Shown: positions 8,377 through 16,419, numbered from the stretch's first letter. The stretch: DNA of 64,000 nucleotides from Streptomyces europaeiscabiei (GCF_036346855.1 NZ_CP107841.1:2170001-2234000); one strand, 5' to 3'. Program-made: numbers and translations. The notes: generated by a model from the letters alone, not told the origin.

Positions 8377-9291
8377 GTGTCGGTTCTCGTTCTTCTTCTC
8401 GCCGTGGGCGCCGCCTGCTGTCTGGGCTTCGGCTTCGTTCTCCAGCAGCAGGCCGCCGCGCACGCCCCGCTGGGCGACTTCCTCTCGCCCCGGCTGCTGC
8501 TCGACCTGATCCGGGTGCCGCGCTGGCTCGGCGGCATCGGGCTGATGGTGTGCGGCATGGCTCTGGGCGCGATCGCTCTCAGCCAGGGCGAGGTCACCCT
8601 CGTGGAGCCGCTCCTGGCCACGAACCTCCTCTTCGCGCTCGCCCTCTCCCGTCGGCAGACCCGTCAGCCGCTGGGCCGCCAGGGCTGGGCGGGGCTCGTG
8701 CTGCTCGCGGGCGGAGTCACCGCGTTCATCGTCGCCGGGCGGCCGGAGGGCGGGGCGGCGGTCGGCGGCCCCTTCCGGCAGTGGCTGATCATCGGCGTCA
8801 TGCTGGGACTCGCGCTCCTGCTCACGACATACGCGAAGCGGTCGCGGCTCAGTGCGGCGCCGGTGCTGCTGGCGGTCGCGGCCGGGCTCCTCTACGGCGT
8901 CCAGGACGCGCTCACCCGGGTCAGCGGCCAGCTGTTCGCCGGGGCCGGCTGGGGCGGGCTGTTCACCTCGTGGCAGCCCTACGGGGTCGTGCTGCTCGGC
9001 GTGACCGGGCTCCTGCTCGTGCAGAGCGCCTTCGAGGCGGCGCCGCTGCGGATGTCCCTGCCGGCGCTCACCGCCGCGCAGCCGCTGGCGGGGATCGCGT
9101 GCGGGGTGGGGTTCCTCGGGGATCGGCTGCGGATGGACGCGGGGGCGCTCGCGTGGGAGGCGGCGGGGCTGGCAGGGGTCGTCGTGGGGGTGGTGCTCCT
9201 CGGGATGCATCCTGCGATGCCGTGCGGGGTCTCCGGGGGGACGCGGGAGAGCTCGGGGGTGCAGGAGAGCTCGGGGGTGCGGGTTGCGTAG
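8377..9291 (+). CDS. DMT-superfamily (EamA-like) membrane transporter
   Basis: 304 residues with about nine to ten hydrophobic helices spanning almost the whole chain, in the double-repeat layout of the drug/metabolite transporter superfamily. The start is GTG 8377 with GAGG 8 nt upstream and the first helix beginning at residue 2. The in-frame extension upstream is hydrophilic and not family-like. The last ~20 codons encode a short duplicated RESSGVQESSGV sequence derived from tandem DNA repeats at the 3' end. The substrate is unknown. Confidence 0.8.
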   Translation: MSVLVLLLAVGAACCLGFGFVLQQQAAAHAPLGDFLSPRLLLDLIRVPRWLGGIGLMVCGMALGAIALSQGEVTLVEPLLATNLLFALALSRRQTRQPLGRQGWAGLVLLAGGVTAFIVAGRPEGGAAVGGPFRQWLIIGVMLGLALLLTTYAKRSRLSAAPVLLAVAAGLLYGVQDALTRVSGQLFAGAGWGGLFTSWQPYGVVLLGVTGLLLVQSAFEAAPLRMSLPALTAAQPLAGIACGVGFLGDRLRMDAGALAWEAAGLAGVVVGVVLLGMHPAMPCGVSGGTRESSGVQESSGVRVA

Positions 9292-9297
9292 CGAGTG

Positions 9298-9390
9298 CGG
9301 CTGGGTGGCGAGTGCGGCTGAGTGGGGCTTCTCGCGCAGTTCCCCGCGCCCCTGAGAAGCAGGGGCTGCGCCCCTTGCTTCTCGCCACAC
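9298..9390. repeat. dispersed intergenic hairpin repeat, copy 1
   Basis: Contains the core CGCGCAGTTCCCCGCGCCCCTGA shared almost exactly with the copy at 14.7 kb. It can fold with GAGAAGCA (9354-9361) pairing to TGCTTCTC (9376-9383) around a GGGGCTGCGCCCC inner hairpin. It lies between co-oriented genes and may act as a terminator. Confidence 0.75.
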
Positions 9391-9413
9391 CCTCCCCTTG
9401 CTTGGATGGGGAC

Positions 9414-9929
9414 ATGAGTGCCGCCGACGAGATCCTCGACATCGTGGACGAGAGTGACCAGGTCATCGGGCAGGCCCCGCGAGGGGAGGTGTACGCCCGG
9501 GGGATGCGTCATCGGGCCGTGTTCGTGCTGGTCAGGGACGCCGAGGGGCGTGTCTTCGTGCATCGCCGGACGGGCACGAAACTGATCTTTCCGTCGCTGT
9601 ACGACATGTTCGTGGGCGGGGTCGTCGGAGCGGGCGAGTCCTACGACGACGCGGCGCTCCGCGAGGCCGAGGAGGAGCTGGGTGTCTCCGGGCTGCCCCG
9701 GCCCGACCCGCTGTTCAAGTTCCTGTACGACGACGGGGCCGGGCGGACCTGGTGGTCGGCCGTGTACGAGGTCCGCTGCGAACTGCCGGTGGACCCGCAG
9801 GCGGAGGAGGTCGCCTGGCACGGCTTCCTGGCGGAGGCCGAGGTGGAGCGGCGGCTGGGCGAGTGGGAATGGGTGCCGGACGGGATGGCGGCGTACCAGC
9901 GGCTGAGGGCGCGCAGGGGCGCGGGGTGA
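9414..9929 (+). CDS. NUDIX hydrolase
   Basis: 171 residues. The complete Nudix box is present (GGVVGAGESYDDAALREAEEELGV, about residues 69-92: G-x5-E-x7-R-E-x2-E-E-x-G). The N-terminus (ILDIVDESDQVIGQAPRGEVYARGMRHRAVFVLV) resembles isopentenyl-diphosphate isomerase-like and YfcD-like Nudix proteins that act on small nucleoside or prenyl diphosphates. No IPP-isomerase Cys is apparent, so a generic hydrolase is the safer call. Start ATG 9414; the frame is open far upstream but the domain begins here. Confidence 0.88.
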   Translation: MSAADEILDIVDESDQVIGQAPRGEVYARGMRHRAVFVLVRDAEGRVFVHRRTGTKLIFPSLYDMFVGGVVGAGESYDDAALREAEEELGVSGLPRPDPLFKFLYDDGAGRTWWSAVYEVRCELPVDPQAEEVAWHGFLAEAEVERRLGEWEWVPDGMAAYQRLRARRGAG

Positions 9930-9980
9930 AGCGCGGGGAGGGCGACCTGCGCTCCGAAGCCGACCGGTAATGTCCTGCGA

Positions 9981-10373
9981 GTGATCGAATTTGTACAGAA
10001 CGTCCGGCTCTGGTTCGCCCCCGGTGAGATCCGGGAGGAAGGCCGGACCCCGGACTACCGGTTCTCCCTGGCCAACGAGCGGACGTTCCTGGCCTGGCTG
10101 CGTACCGCGCTCGCCCTCGTCGGCGGCGGTTTCGCGGTGGACCAGTTCCTGCCGGACCTGCGCTGGGGCTGGCGCGTGGGGCTCGCGCTCGCCCTGTTGG
10201 CCGCCGGGGTGCTGTGCGCGTTGCGCGCGGTCAACCACTGGGTGCGCTGCGAGCGGGCGATGCGGCGCGGGGAGGACCTGCCGGTGTCCCGCTTCCCGGC
10301 GGTGCTCGGCCTTGTCGTCGCCGTGGTCGCCGTCGCCATGGTCGCCGTGGTGCTGGTCGGGTGGGAGGGGTGA
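9981..10373 (+). CDS. YidH-like DUF202 membrane protein
   Basis: 130 residues. The DUF202 signature FSLANERTFLAWLRTALALVGGGFAV (about residues 30-55) is followed by two more membrane helices, three in all. GTG start at 9981. Its stop overlaps the GTG start of the next DUF202 gene (GTGA at 10370-10373), so the pair is translationally coupled and probably forms a heteromer. The function of the family is unknown. Confidence 0.85.
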   Translation: MIEFVQNVRLWFAPGEIREEGRTPDYRFSLANERTFLAWLRTALALVGGGFAVDQFLPDLRWGWRVGLALALLAAGVLCALRAVNHWVRCERAMRRGEDLPVSRFPAVLGLVVAVVAVAMVAVVLVGWEG

Positions 10374-10702
10374 GCCCGCCCCCCGCTCCCCGTGCGGCCC
10401 CCGACCGTGACCCCGGCCTCCAGCCCGAGCGCACCCGGCTCGCCTGGCGGCGTACGACCCTCGCGGGTGCCGTGATCGCCGTGCTCGCCGCGAAGTCCGC
10501 GCTGCACGGCGGGCCGTCGACGGCCGGAGTGGTGGCCGCGGCCCTGTGCGCGGTGCTGTGGCTGGGCTTCCTGACCCTCGCCCATCGCCGTATCGACGCC
10601 CTGACGGCCTCCCGCCCACCGGTCCTCGTACCCCGGACGGCCGCGGCGGCCGTCCTGTGTGTGATCGCCCTCGCGGTGTGCGGCGCGGCCCTGGTGTCCT
10701 GA
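10370..10702 (+). CDS. DUF202 membrane protein, partner of the preceding gene
   Basis: 110 residues. A shorter DUF202 member: LQPERTRLAWRRTTLAGAVIAV carries the family motif, and two more helices follow. The GTG start sits inside the previous gene's stop codon. The arrangement of a YidH-like protein followed by a smaller DUF202 protein is common in actinobacteria. Confidence 0.83.
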   Translation: MSPPPAPRAAPDRDPGLQPERTRLAWRRTTLAGAVIAVLAAKSALHGGPSTAGVVAAALCAVLWLGFLTLAHRRIDALTASRPPVLVPRTAAAAVLCVIALAVCGAALVS

Positions 10703-10832
10703 CACCCGGCCCTGGCGTCACGGGGCCGCCGAACGACAGGACACGACGGAGAGTGACAGGAAGCAACGCGGAGCGATCGAGCAAACCGAAGTGGGGACAG
10801 GTCTTGGTGCGCGCATGGAGTTTCAAAAAGGT

Positions 10833-10847
10833 AGAAGTGGGACTTCT
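10833..10847. promoter_or_regulatory. perfect 6-3-6 palindrome upstream of the histidine-rich gene
   Basis: AGAAGT-GGG-ACTTCT, 48 bp upstream of the ATG at 10895 and inside a locally AT-rich patch (10820-10865) that should hold the promoter. The position suits an operator for a repressor; the identity of the binding protein is unknown. It does not match the Zur or Nur boxes I know. Confidence 0.5.
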
Positions 10848-10894
10848 GTGACTAGCCTTGTTATGTCACCCCCGTACCACCGAAGGTGAGCGCG

Positions 10895-11191
10895 ATGACC
10901 ACCCTGCACCAGGAACACCCCGTCCACGACCACGACCATGGCCCCGCCTGCGGGCACACCGCCGTGTCGCACGGCGACCACACCGACTACGCGCACGACG
11001 GGCATCTGCACCGCGAGCACTCCGGCCACTGGGACGAATGCGAGCCGAGCGGGCACACCGCGCACGACGGTCACGGCCACGAGCACGGCGAGGACTGCGG
11101 GCACCAGGCGGTCACGCACGGGGACCACGTGGACTATGTGCACGACGGACACCGGCACGCCGCCCACGACGGGCACTGGGACGACCACTGA
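10895..11191 (+). CDS. histidine-rich metal-binding small protein with an internal duplication
   Basis: 98 residues, 27 of them His and many Asp, with four Cys. Two copies of a module of the form CGHxAVxHGDHxDYxHDGH make up most of the chain (about residues 21-52 and 69-98). No signal peptide or membrane helix, so a cytoplasmic metal store or chaperone (Zn, Ni, Co or Cu) is the natural guess. ATG 10895 has GAAGGTGAG upstream; GTG 10886 is an alternative. Followed by a long hairpin and an MBL-fold enzyme, which itself needs zinc or iron. Confidence 0.82.
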   Translation: MTTLHQEHPVHDHDHGPACGHTAVSHGDHTDYAHDGHLHREHSGHWDECEPSGHTAHDGHGHEHGEDCGHQAVTHGDHVDYVHDGHRHAAHDGHWDDH

Positions 11192-11271
11192 CGGCACCGT
11201 CGGCCGACGGCGGGTGCCGACACCGGCGACAGCACAACCACCTGCGCCGCTTCCGTAGACCCCGGATTCCA

Positions 11272-11322
11272 CCGGATCGTCACCGACTGGCAGGCTCTGA
11301 GCACCAGTTGGCGACGATCCGG
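11272..11322 (+). promoter_or_regulatory. long near-perfect stem-loop ahead of the MBL-fold gene
   Basis: CCGGATCGTC (11272-11281) pairs perfectly with GACGATCCGG (11313-11322). After one mismatch, a further eight pairs follow (11283-11290 with 11304-11311, one G-U), leaving a 13-nt loop. The structure ends 19 bp before the ATG at 11342 and close to its RBS. It lacks a T-tract, so it could be either the terminator of the histidine-rich gene or an RNA element or operator controlling the MBL gene. Confidence 0.6.
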
Positions 11323-11341
11323 GGGGATGAAGGGGGTCATT

Positions 11342-12253
11342 ATGACCGCGGAAGAGCCGTACACCGTCGAGCTCGCGAGCGACGTGTACGCGTATGTACA
11401 GCCGGACGGCGGATGGTGTCTGAACAACTCCGGTTTCGTGAGTGACGGCACCACCACCCTGCTCGTGGACACGGCGGCGACGGAGCGCAGGACCCGTGCC
11501 CTGGGCGCCGCGCTCGACGCGACCGGCGTCCCGAAGCCCCGGCTCCTGGTCAACACCCACCACCACGGGGACCACACCTACGGCAACGGCTTCTTCACGC
11601 CGTCCGCCACCCTCGTCTCGCACTCGGCCTGCCGCCGCGAGGCCCTCGCCAGCGGGCAGCACCTCCATCTGCTGTGGCCGCAGACCGACTTCGGCGACGT
11701 CGACATCCAGGGCGCGGACCTGACGTACGACGACCGCGTGACGCTCCACGTCGGCGACATCGAGGCCCAGGTCATCCACCCCGGCGTCTCGCACACGGTC
11801 GGCGACTCGGTCGTGTGGCTTCCGCACCGGCGGGTGCTGTTCGCGGGGGACCTGGTCTTCGAGGGCGGGACGCCGTTCTTCCTGATGGGCTCGCTGAGCG
11901 GTTCGCTGCGGGCGCTGGCGCTGCTGCGCGAGCTGGGCGCCGAGACCGTCGTACCGGGACACGGGCCGGTCACCGACCCGTCCGCGTTCGACAGGGCCGA
12001 GCGGTACATGCGGTTCGTGGCCGAGGTCGCCGAGAAGTCGCACGCCGCGGGGCTGACGCCGCTGGAGGCGGCCCGGAGCACGGATCTCGGGGAGTACGCG
12101 GCACTGCCGGAGAGCGAGCGGCTGGTGGCGAACCTGCGCCGGGCGTACGCCGAGCTGGACGGGGAGCCGGAGGGCGAGGGCGTCGACCCGTTCGCCGGGT
12201 TCATGGACATGGCGACCATCAACGGCGGGGAGATGATGACCTGCCACGCGTGA
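11342..12253 (+). CDS. MBL-fold metallo-hydrolase
   Basis: 303 residues. The metallo-beta-lactamase fold motif is intact: NTHHHGDHTYGN (HxHxDH), a later GVSHTVGD His ligand, LFAGDLVF Asp ligand, and VPGHGPV His ligand, together giving the full dinuclear metal site. It resembles the PQQ-relay/hydroxyacylglutathione-hydrolase-like group rather than antibiotic-destroying enzymes. ATG 11342 behind GGGGG; the ATG at 11327 would leave no RBS. Confidence 0.88.
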   Translation: MTAEEPYTVELASDVYAYVQPDGGWCLNNSGFVSDGTTTLLVDTAATERRTRALGAALDATGVPKPRLLVNTHHHGDHTYGNGFFTPSATLVSHSACRREALASGQHLHLLWPQTDFGDVDIQGADLTYDDRVTLHVGDIEAQVIHPGVSHTVGDSVVWLPHRRVLFAGDLVFEGGTPFFLMGSLSGSLRALALLRELGAETVVPGHGPVTDPSAFDRAERYMRFVAEVAEKSHAAGLTPLEAARSTDLGEYAALPESERLVANLRRAYAELDGEPEGEGVDPFAGFMDMATINGGEMMTCHA

Positions 12254-12262
12254 CGGCCCGTC

Positions 12263-12313
12263 CCGGGATCCGGCCGCACCCCCGGCCGGATCCCGGCCGG
12301 ATCCCGGCCGGAT
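12263..12313. terminator. hairpin with 11-bp tandem repeats after the MBL gene
   Basis: CCGGGATCCGGCC (12263-12275) pairs perfectly with GGCCGGATCCCGG (12284-12296) over 13 bp with an 8-nt loop. The right arm is the first of three exact CCCGGCCGGAT units (12281-12313). It is the likely terminator of the MBL gene. Confidence 0.6.
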
Positions 12314-12354
12314 CCGTGGAGACTCCGATCACTTTCGTGCCGCCCACTGGACGA

Positions 12355-12370
12355 CATACCGACCGGTCGG
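12355..12370. promoter_or_regulatory. TetR-type operator upstream of the phosphotransferase-ACAD operon
   Basis: CATACCGACCGGT at 12355-12367 overlaps the perfect palindrome CCGACCGGTCGG (12359-12370). It ends about 43 bp before the phosphotransferase start. The same 13 bases occur upstream of the SDR gene at 16372-16384 on the other strand, flanking the TetR gene between them. Confidence 0.7.
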
Positions 12371-12412
12371 CATCATGAGACGGGTCACGGTAAACCGCGT
12401 GTAGGAGCGATG

Positions 12413-13447
12413 ATGCACCCAGAGCAGCCGCCAGGTCTCGATCCCGACCGGCTCCGCGCCCTGCTCGACGCCGAGCGGCCCGGACTCGTGGGCGGCCCGC
12501 TCACCGGCCGGCTGATCGAGGGCGGACGGTCGAACCTGACGTACGAGGTCACGGACGGCTCCGCGAAGTGGGTCGTACGGCGGCCCCCGCTGGGCCATGT
12601 GCTGGCGACCGCGCACGACATGAAGCGCGAGCACCGCGTGATCAGCGCGCTGCACGCGACGGACGTACCGGTGCCGCGTCCGGTGCTGTTCTGTGGGGAC
12701 GAGGACGTGCTCGGCGCGCCCTTCTACGTCATGGACTTCGTGGAGGGCACCCCCTACCGCACCGCCGAGCAGCTGGCCCCGCTGGGCCCGGAGCGCACCC
12801 GGGCAGCCGTGCTGAGCCTGGTCGACACCCTCGTCGAGCTGCACGCGGTGGACCCCGCCGAGGTGGGCCTCGCCGACTTCGGGCGCCCGGAGGGCTTCCT
12901 GGACCGGCAACTGCGGCGCTGGGGCAAGCAGTTGGACGCGTCCCGCAACCGCGACCTGGCCGGCATCGACGAACTGCACGCGGCCCTGGGGCGCCGGCTG
13001 CCCCACTCCCCCGCCCCGACCGTCGTGCACGGCGACTACCGGCTCGACAACGTCCTGCTGGGTGACGACGACCGGATCAGGGCGATCCTCGACTGGGAGA
13101 TGTCGACGCTCGGCGATCCGCTCACCGACCTGGGCCTGCTGGTGATGTACAGCGTGCCGCTCGCGACGCCCGACTCCCCCGTCTCCACGACCGCGGCGGC
13201 GGCCGGGCATCCGGATCCGGCCGAGATCGTCGAGCGGTACGCGGCACGCTCGGGCCGCGACGTCGCCTCGGTGTCCTGGTACACGGCGTTCGCCTGGTTC
13301 AAGCTCGCCGTGATCCTGGAGGGCATCCACTACCGGTACACACTCGGCCAGACGGTCGGCCGAGGCTTCGACCGCATCGGCGATCTGGTCCCCGTCTTCA
13401 TCGAACACGGCCTGACAACTCTTCGCGCCGGCACCCAGGAAGGCTGA
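12413..13447 (+). CDS. aminoglycoside-phosphotransferase-fold kinase (ACAD10/LvaA-like)
   Basis: 344 residues. It has the APH fold: LTYEVTDGSAKWVVRRPP (ATP-binding Lys/Arg strand), the catalytic loop VVHGDYRLDNVLL (about residues 203-215, HGD with Asp as base) and the metal-binding AILDWEMSTLGDP. This subgroup is fused to or beside acyl-CoA dehydrogenases (mitochondrial ACAD10/11, bacterial LvaA) and is known to phosphorylate the 4-hydroxyl of 4-hydroxyacyl-CoA. The ACAD gene starts 6 bp downstream, so it is one operon. RBS AGGAG at 12403; the ATG at 12410 is only 2 nt from it, so 12413 is preferred. Not an antibiotic resistance gene by context. Confidence 0.85.
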   Translation: MHPEQPPGLDPDRLRALLDAERPGLVGGPLTGRLIEGGRSNLTYEVTDGSAKWVVRRPPLGHVLATAHDMKREHRVISALHATDVPVPRPVLFCGDEDVLGAPFYVMDFVEGTPYRTAEQLAPLGPERTRAAVLSLVDTLVELHAVDPAEVGLADFGRPEGFLDRQLRRWGKQLDASRNRDLAGIDELHAALGRRLPHSPAPTVVHGDYRLDNVLLGDDDRIRAILDWEMSTLGDPLTDLGLLVMYSVPLATPDSPVSTTAAAAGHPDPAEIVERYAARSGRDVASVSWYTAFAWFKLAVILEGIHYRYTLGQTVGRGFDRIGDLVPVFIEHGLTTLRAGTQEG

Positions 13448-13453
13448 CCCGCC

Positions 13454-14668
13454 ATGGACTTCGCATTCGACGCCCGCACGGAGGAGCTGCGCGCCAAGCT
13501 CCTCACCTTCATGGACGCGTACGTGTACCCGGCGGAAGCCGTGGCCGAGGAACAGCGCGCCGAGCTGGCCTCGCCGTGGGACACGCCCGCCGTGGTGGAG
13601 GAGCTGAAGGCCGAGGCCCGCAGGCAGGGCCTGTGGAACCTCTTCCTGCCCGACTCCGAGTACGGGGCCGGACTCACCAACCTCCAGTACGCGCCGCTCG
13701 CCGAGATCACCGGGCGCTCGCCGCAGCTGGCGCCGACCGCGCTGAACTGCGCCGCGCCCGACACGGGCAACATGGAAGTACTGAGCCAGTTCGGCGACGA
13801 TGCGCAGCAAAAGCAGTGGCTGGAGCCGCTGCTCGCCGGTGAGATCCGGTCGGCCTTCGCGATGACCGAGCCGGAGGTGGCCTCCTCGGACGCCACCAAC
13901 ATCACCACGCTGATCGAGCGGGACGGCGACGACTATGTCGTCACCGGGCGCAAGTGGTACATCTCCGGGGCCATGAACCCCGACTGCCGGATCTTCATCG
14001 TGATGGGCAAGACGGACCCGCACGGGGCCGACATCCGCCGCCAGCAGTCGATGATCCTGGTCCCTCGTGACACCCCGGGTGTCACGGTGAAGCGCGCGAT
14101 GCAGGTGTTCGGCTACGAGGACCACTCCCACGGCGGTCACGCCGAGGTGGTCTTCGAGGGTGCGCGGGTGCCGGCCGCCAACCTGATCGGCGAGGAGGGC
14201 GGCGGTTTCGCCATCGCGCAGGCGCGGCTCGGGCCGGGGCGTATCCATCACTGCATGCGGCTGATCGGGATGGCCGAGCGGGCGATCGAGCTGATGTGCC
14301 GCCGGGCGGTGGCGCGGGAGGCCTTCGGCAAGGCGCTGGCGCAGCAGGGGGTCGTGCACAACTGGATCGCCGACGCGCGGGTGGCGGTGGAGCAGTTGCG
14401 GCTGCTGGTGCTGAAGACGGCGTGGATGATGGACACGGTGGGCAACAAGGGGGCCCACGCGGAGATCCAGGCGATCAAGATCGCTACGCCGCGGACGGTG
14501 GTGGACATCATCGACCGGGCCATCCAGCTGCACGGTGCGGGGGGTGTGAGCCAGGACTTCCCGCTGGCCGAGCTGTACGCGGGGGCGCGGACGCTGATGA
14601 TCGCGGACGGGCCCGACGAGGTGCATCAGCGGTCACTCGCTCGGCGGGAGCTGAAGCGGTACGTGTGA
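13454..14668 (+). CDS. acyl-CoA dehydrogenase, ACAD10/11-LvaC-like
   Basis: 404 residues, a full-length acyl-CoA dehydrogenase: FAD/substrate contact AFAMTEPEVASSDATNI, KWYISGAMNP, R-x-G-P-G-R-I-H-H-C-MRLIG, and the C-terminal FAD loop QLHGAGGVSQDFPLA. The sequence signature (RIHHCMRLIGMAERA) is that of the ACAD10/11 group. With the kinase just upstream, the expected reaction is loss of phosphate from a 4-phosphoacyl-CoA to give an enoyl-CoA for beta-oxidation. The catalytic Glu position typical of ordinary ACADs (YEGT) is absent at the C-terminus, as in the ACAD11 type. Confidence 0.86.
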   Translation: MDFAFDARTEELRAKLLTFMDAYVYPAEAVAEEQRAELASPWDTPAVVEELKAEARRQGLWNLFLPDSEYGAGLTNLQYAPLAEITGRSPQLAPTALNCAAPDTGNMEVLSQFGDDAQQKQWLEPLLAGEIRSAFAMTEPEVASSDATNITTLIERDGDDYVVTGRKWYISGAMNPDCRIFIVMGKTDPHGADIRRQQSMILVPRDTPGVTVKRAMQVFGYEDHSHGGHAEVVFEGARVPAANLIGEEGGGFAIAQARLGPGRIHHCMRLIGMAERAIELMCRRAVAREAFGKALAQQGVVHNWIADARVAVEQLRLLVLKTAWMMDTVGNKGAHAEIQAIKIATPRTVVDIIDRAIQLHGAGGVSQDFPLAELYAGARTLMIADGPDEVHQRSLARRELKRYV

Positions 14669-14724
14669 GTGTGCGGGGGGGGTGCGTTGTCGGGTGCGGG
14701 TGAGTGGGTGGTGCGGGTGAGTGG

Positions 14725-14792
14725 GGCTTCTCGCGCAGTTCCCCGCGCCCCTGAAAAGCAGCGGCTCCGCCCCGTGCTTCTCAGGGGCCCGC
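14725..14792. terminator. bidirectional hairpin, dispersed repeat copy 2
   Basis: GCCCCTGAAAAGCA (14747-14760) pairs with TGCTTCTCAGGGGC (14775-14788) with one mismatch. It lies between convergent genes. The left part repeats the CTCGCGCAGTTCCCCGCGCC sequence of the copy at 9.3 kb. Confidence 0.72.
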
Positions 14793-14810
14793 AAGGGCCG
14801 TGCTTTCGCC

Positions 14811-15413
14811 CTACGGCCGCAGCGCCCGCAGGAGCAGGTCCGCCAAGTGGTCCGCCACCTCCTGGGGGGCCATCGGGCCATCCGGGCGATACCACGTCGA
14901 CAGGTGGTGGACCGAGCCGAAGTGGTAGTCGACCACCAGGTCGGCGGGGGTGGCCCTGGAGAAGACGCCCGTCTCCTGTCCCTCCTCCACCAGCGCCCTG
15001 AAGCGCTCGTGGTAACGGCGGCGTTCCGCTCGGACCTGCTTGTTCTTCTCGGGGCTCAGATGGTGCATGGACCGGAAGAAGATCATCGCGTCGTCGAGGT
15101 TGTCGATGGTGGTGACGACGACATCGGCGGCGGCACCCCGCAGGCGCTCCTCGACGGGCGCGTCGGCCCCGGCGAACGCGTCCAGCCGCTCCTGCTGGAT
15201 GCGCAGCACGCGCGCGTACACCTCGTGCAGCAGGTCGTCCTTGGACCCGAAGTAGTGGTACAGCGCGCCCTTGGTGACGCCGGCCGCCTCGACGATCTCC
15301 TGCACGGAGGTGCGGTCGTAGCCCCGCTCGGCGAAGAGCCGGGTGGCTGCGGCCAGCAGCCGCTGCGGGACGGGAGTACCGTCACCGTCCGTCGTCCTGG
15401 GCACTGCCGCCAC
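14811..15413 (-). CDS. TetR-family regulator of the flanking acyl-CoA/SDR genes
   Basis: 200 residues. The N-terminal HTH is classical TetR (ATRLFAERGYDRTSVQEIVEAAGVTKGALYHYFGSKDDLL, about residues 22-62). The C-terminal ligand domain is of the type found beside fatty-acid genes. Start is GTG 15413. It lies 133 bp downstream of the SDR on the same strand, and copies of one palindromic operator lie upstream of the SDR and of the divergent-side kinase-ACAD operon, so autoregulation via the SDR promoter is likely. Confidence 0.85.
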   Translation of the reverse strand: MAAVPRTTDGDGTPVPQRLLAAATRLFAERGYDRTSVQEIVEAAGVTKGALYHYFGSKDDLLHEVYARVLRIQQERLDAFAGADAPVEERLRGAAADVVVTTIDNLDDAMIFFRSMHHLSPEKNKQVRAERRRYHERFRALVEEGQETGVFSRATPADLVVDYHFGSVHHLSTWYRPDGPMAPQEVADHLADLLLRALRP

Positions 15414-15546
15414 CTGCCTTCCGAGGTTCTGTTGTCACCTGGCGGTGGTCGCCCGTCGGGCCCCGGCCGGTTCCTACCGGCCGGAATCGGGCGCTCCCGC
15501 CGGAGGATCATCCCACTCTCCGGCACCCGCCCGCCGGGCAGGGCCG

Positions 15547-16308
15547 TCAGCCCGTCGTCTCCCACTTCTGCTGGATGTGGTTCATGTTCGTCAGCCAGCG
15601 CTCCGGGTCGGCCGCCCTGGCCTGGTAGAAACCGGCCACCTCGGGGTGCGGCAGGATCAGGAAGCGGTCCTTCTCGATGCCGTCGAAGAGCGCGTCGGCC
15701 ACGTCCTCCGGCTCGATCGCGGTCGGCGCGAGCACCAGGTCGCCCGCGCTGCCGGAGGCCGTCAGCATGTCGGTGCGCACGCCCTGCGGGCAGATCGCGT
15801 GGACCTTGACGCCCCGGTGCCGGTAGGTGAGCGACAGCCATTCGGCGAACGCGTACGCCCCGTGCTTGGTGACGCTGTAGGGCGCCGCGCCGATCATCGT
15901 CAGCAGCCCCGCCGCCGAGACCGTCGAGACGAAGCGCCCGCTGCCCCGCTCCAGCCATGCCGGCAGCAGCTCGTGGGCCGCCCGGACGTGCGCCATCACG
16001 TTGACATCCCAGGCGAGCGCCCACACCTTCTCGTCGGCCGCTTCCGTCCCGCCGGAGGCGAGCCCGGCATTCGCGCAGTACACGTCCACGGTGCCGCCGA
16101 GCGCGTCACGCGCCTCGGCGATGATCGAGGACGCGTCCCCGGGCACCGCGATGCCGCCGATCTCGTCGGCCACGGCCTTCGCCCGGTCACCGTTCAGGTC
16201 GTTCACCACGACCCGGGCCCCCTCGGCGGCGAACCGCCGCGCCAGAGCGGCCCCGATCCCGCCCCCGGCCCCTGTGACGACCACACCCGCACCCTGTACG
16301 GCTCCCAC
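15547..16308 (-). CDS. short-chain dehydrogenase/reductase
   Basis: 253 residues of a classical SDR: cofactor motif GAGGGIG (about residues 14-20), NDLN after beta-2 (suggests NAD preference, Asp), CANAG motif, Ser in STVSAAG, and YSVTK catalytic Tyr/Lys. GTG start with AAGGAGA 7 nt upstream. The gene order kinase, ACAD, TetR, SDR and the shared operator suggest it reduces or oxidises a keto/hydroxyacyl intermediate of the same pathway, as LvaD does in levulinate catabolism. Confidence 0.86.
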   Translation of the reverse strand: MGAVQGAGVVVTGAGGGIGAALARRFAAEGARVVVNDLNGDRAKAVADEIGGIAVPGDASSIIAEARDALGGTVDVYCANAGLASGGTEAADEKVWALAWDVNVMAHVRAAHELLPAWLERGSGRFVSTVSAAGLLTMIGAAPYSVTKHGAYAFAEWLSLTYRHRGVKVHAICPQGVRTDMLTASGSAGDLVLAPTAIEPEDVADALFDGIEKDRFLILPHPEVAGFYQARAADPERWLTNMNHIQQKWETTG

Positions 16309-16371
16309 GATCGGTCTCCTTCGCCTTCGACGCGACGTACCACGAACGGCTCCACTCAGGCCACCAGACTA

Positions 16372-16384
16372 ACCGGTCGGTATG
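16372..16384 (-). promoter_or_regulatory. TetR-type operator upstream of the SDR gene
   Basis: Reads CATACCGACCGGT on the minus strand, 64 bp before the SDR start codon. It is identical over 13 bases to the site at 12355. Confidence 0.7.
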
Positions 16385-16419
16385 CAGCAGAGAAGAGCCA
16401 CTCGCAGCACACACCGGCG

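Noticed and set aside
12413..13447. Aminoglycoside resistance gene
   Set aside because: APH fold only; operon with an ACAD10-type dehydrogenase and sequence features point to acyl-CoA metabolism.
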